The position numbers were made by a program, and so were the translations under genes. DNA of 64,000 nt from Maribacter_C sp047345145 (GTDB lineage: Bacteria; Bacteroidota; Bacteroidia; Flavobacteriales; Flavobacteriaceae). The notes beneath the pieces are model-generated. The model was not told the DNA's origin and did not search any database. It saw only the letters and a program-made list of their open reading frames with translations. Location: assembly GCF_047345145.1 (NCBI RefSeq), contig NZ_JBLFER010000007.1, positions 62,001-126,000 on the forward strand. Reading direction: 5' to 3'. This document shows, in pieces, positions 62,505 to 64,000 of the stretch. Each line of letters begins with the position of its first letter. Positions within the stretch are counted from its first letter, which is position 1.

Positions 62505-63122
62505 GTGAAAATCAAATCTGCCCGCTTCGTGATGAGTAATTCGGATGTGACTAAATGTCCCTCTGAACCCTTACCAGAATACGCATTTATTGGTAGGTCG
62601 AATGTTGGCAAGTCTTCGCTTATAAACATGCTGATGGATCGTAAACACCTGGCAAAAACCTCAGGAAGACCAGGAAAAACGCAACTTATCAATCACTTTA
62701 AAGTCAACGATAATTGGTTCTTGGTAGATCTACCTGGCTACGGCTATGCGCGAGTTTCTAAAAAAGATAAAAACACATTTCAGAAATACATTACTAATTA
62801 TTTTGAACAGCGAGAACAATTGGTCTGTTCCTTTGTTTTAGTAGATATCAGGCACGAGCCTCAAAAAGTAGATATGGAGTTTATGGAATGGATGGGCGAA
62901 AATGGAATTCCATTTTGCATCATCTTCACCAAAGCTGACAAATTGAAACCAAATGTCATCCTAAAAAATGTAGATGCTTATCTTCAAGAAATGATCAATG
63001 GTATTTGGGAAGAAGCTCCTCAGCATTTTATTACCTCTTCTTCAAAAAGCATTGGAAGAGATGAATTATTGAATTTTATTCATGAAGTAAATAAAGGTTT
63101 TTCTAAAGAGAACGCTCTTTAA
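62505..63122 (+). CDS. engB: Ribosome biogenesis GTPase EngB/YsxC (YihA)
   Basis: A 205-residue GTPase needed for assembly of the large ribosomal subunit. GTP-binding motifs are G1 GRSNVGKSSLIN near residue 28, G3 VDLPGYGYARVS near 74 and G4 FTKADK near 145; the family pattern GRPGKTQLINHF near 54 marks the switch I area. The start is a GTG at 62505 (KIKSARFVMSNSD follows). Its last 20 bases overlap the end of the convergent gene on the other strand. Confidence 0.96.
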   Translation: MKIKSARFVMSNSDVTKCPSEPLPEYAFIGRSNVGKSSLINMLMDRKHLAKTSGRPGKTQLINHFKVNDNWFLVDLPGYGYARVSKKDKNTFQKYITNYFEQREQLVCSFVLVDIRHEPQKVDMEFMEWMGENGIPFCIIFTKADKLKPNVILKNVDAYLQEMINGIWEEAPQHFITSSSKSIGRDELLNFIHEVNKGFSKENAL

Positions 63123-63480
63123 TCAAACCAATCAACTCCTCGGCATTCTTTGCCTTATCTAGCTCCTCGGTCTTTACAAAAATTTCCAACCCATCATTCG
63201 TTTCAGCCAAAACTATTGGAAAAGTAAACTTATATCCGAATTTTGAAGCGTAGGCCTTTGCAAATTCATCCTTATGTAAAAATTCCATTTGTAAATTGGT
63301 TTCCTTTCTGTACTTCTTCCAAACCGAATTCTCTGTAAAAGCACCATAGGTAATATCGCAGAGACTGCACTCATAGGTATCAGGACTAAAGATTTTATGT
63401 GCACTATCCATAATCATATTTCGAATTCCTGAATCGGCATTGTAGATAAAAATGAGTTTTTGCAATTTGGTATCCTTCAT
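63103..63480 (-). CDS. Conserved hypothetical protein with a CxxC motif
   Basis: A 125-residue soluble protein that begins LQKLIFIYNADSGIRNMIMD, with CSLCDITYGAFTENSVWKKY near residue 38-57 and a C-terminal acidic helix (KNAEELIGLIKERS). The strand-helix start followed by CxxC suggests a thioredoxin-like or metal-binding fold, but I do not recognise a named family. It is convergent with engB and overlaps it by 20 bases. Similar proteins occur in other flavobacteria to my recollection. Confidence 0.7.
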   Translation of the reverse strand: MKDTKLQKLIFIYNADSGIRNMIMDSAHKIFSPDTYECSLCDITYGAFTENSVWKKYRKETNLQMEFLHKDEFAKAYASKFGYKFTFPIVLAETNDGLEIFVKTEELDKAKNAEELIGLIKERSL

Positions 63481-63557
63481 TTTTGAAAGGTAAAGCTATA
63501 TATTTATGATAAAGTGGGTTAAACCATTTTATTCGATAATCGAAATTTAAAATGCTC

Positions 63558-63619
63558 CAACGCTTGCGTTGAAATCAGAGTTAATTTTCTTTTTAATGCC
63601 TTGCGGGCTTGCCCCGAGG
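63558..63619. repeat. Two small hairpins before the beta-lactamase-fold gene
   Basis: CAACG-CTTG-CGTTG at 63558-63571, and CCTTGCGGGC with GCCCCGAGG at 63599-63619, the latter an imperfect inverted repeat that is more GC-rich than its surroundings. They probably belong to the dispersed repeats seen elsewhere in the window. The 162-base gap contains no gene. Confidence 0.45.
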
Positions 63620-63642
63620 TTATTTCTATTTAAAAACTATTT

Positions 63643-64000
63643 ATGTCGCTCAAAAACATCAATCTTCTCCTCTTTTTAATCTTGTTTCAATTACAGTGTA
63701 AGTCACAGAAAGTGGACTTAGCTTACACCTCTGAAATTCTGAAAATAATACCCGTATCTGAAAACGTCTTCCGACATGTTTCCTACTTGGAAACTAAAGA
63801 TTTTGGCAAGGTAGCCTGCAATGGTCTCATTTTCATAAAGAATAATGAAGCAGTAGTATTTGACACGCCAACCCATGACAAAGAATCAGAGGAACTATTA
63901 GCGTGGCTGACCAATGAAAAAAAAGCAACTGTAAAAGCAGTTGTAGTTAATCATTTTCACATTGATTGTTTAGGGGGACTTGCTGCTTTTCACAATCATA
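63643..64000 (+). CDS. Subclass B1-like metallo-beta-lactamase fold protein, 5' part
   Basis: An open frame from the ATG at 63643 that runs off the window (119 codons visible). A hydrophobic signal (INLLLFLILFQLQC, possibly a lipobox-like Cys at 19) precedes VFRHVSYLETKDFGKVACNG and the strand NGLIFIKNNEAVVFDTP, which is the B1 pattern. The zinc motif is HFHIDCLGGL, with HxHxD at His104, His106 and Asp108. True B1 enzymes hydrolyse carbapenems and other beta-lactams in the periplasm. The remaining zinc ligands lie beyond the window, so activity against beta-lactams cannot be judged from here. Confidence 0.75.
   Translation, partial: MSLKNINLLLFLILFQLQCKSQKVDLAYTSEILKIIPVSENVFRHVSYLETKDFGKVACNGLIFIKNNEAVVFDTPTHDKESEELLAWLTNEKKATVKAVVVNHFHIDCLGGLAAFHNH

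Overview
The window is a low-GC chromosomal segment of a marine-type member of the Flavobacteriia (Bacteroidota). Four lines of sequence evidence support this. Many promoters carry the Bacteroidota -7 box TAnnTTTG and lack Shine-Dalgarno sequences. Type IX secretion (T9SS) genes are present: a PorT end, two PorP/SprF genes and two giant substrates with CHU_C-type (type B) C-terminal domains. RpoD is the short form without region 1.1. The division and cell wall (dcw) cluster has the flavobacterial order. The species cannot be named from the sequence alone.

Region 1 (1-20.7 kb) is a housekeeping stretch. It holds the end of porT, a divergent pair of an SpoU-type RNA methyltransferase and a TamL/BamA-like outer membrane lipoprotein, fbaA, accD, a small lipoprotein, rpsO, pnp, rpoD, a VF530 protein with trmL, a methyltransferase with a TPR lipoprotein, a large Asp-box (BNR) beta-propeller protein, rpe with a YpdA-type flavoprotein, and a TPR histidine kinase with its LuxR-type response regulator.

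Region 2 (20.7-45.1 kb) is the accessory and most interesting part. After a two-gene operon of unknown function there are two tandem, related cassettes. Each cassette has a block of GC-rich repeats, a conserved promoter region, a giant secreted adhesin gene (3624 and 2773 aa), a porP/sprF gene, and a matching downstream block. The adhesins combine LamG-like modules, Calx-beta repeats (one array of seven 345-bp units), an FN3 or Big_1 section, long calcium-binding acidic repeats and a nearly shared type B secretion signal. Adhesin 1 carries 24 units of 105 bp, including a perfect 840-bp tandem duplication. Adhesin 2 carries thirteen 12-residue Cys-paired DxDxDG units. The two PorP proteins differ at only five residues, and their silent differences are clustered, which suggests gene conversion. 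Small inverted-repeat elements (a MITE-like 125-bp element and a 102-bp element) sit between adhesin and porP in both cassettes.

Region 3 (45.1-61.5 kb, minus strand) starts with tRNA-Arg(UCG), whose leader holds a 7-bp tandem repeat, and a YqeY-domain protein. The complete dcw cluster follows, in transcription order mraZ-rsmH-ftsL-ftsI-murE-mraY-murD-ftsW-murG-murC-ftsQ-ftsA-ftsZ. Three 10-bp-spaced direct repeats just upstream of mraZ look like the MraZ autoregulatory operator.

Region 4 (61.5-64 kb) has an alpha/beta hydrolase, engB, a conserved small protein of unknown function, and the 5' part of a subclass B1-like metallo-beta-lactamase-fold gene that runs off the window.
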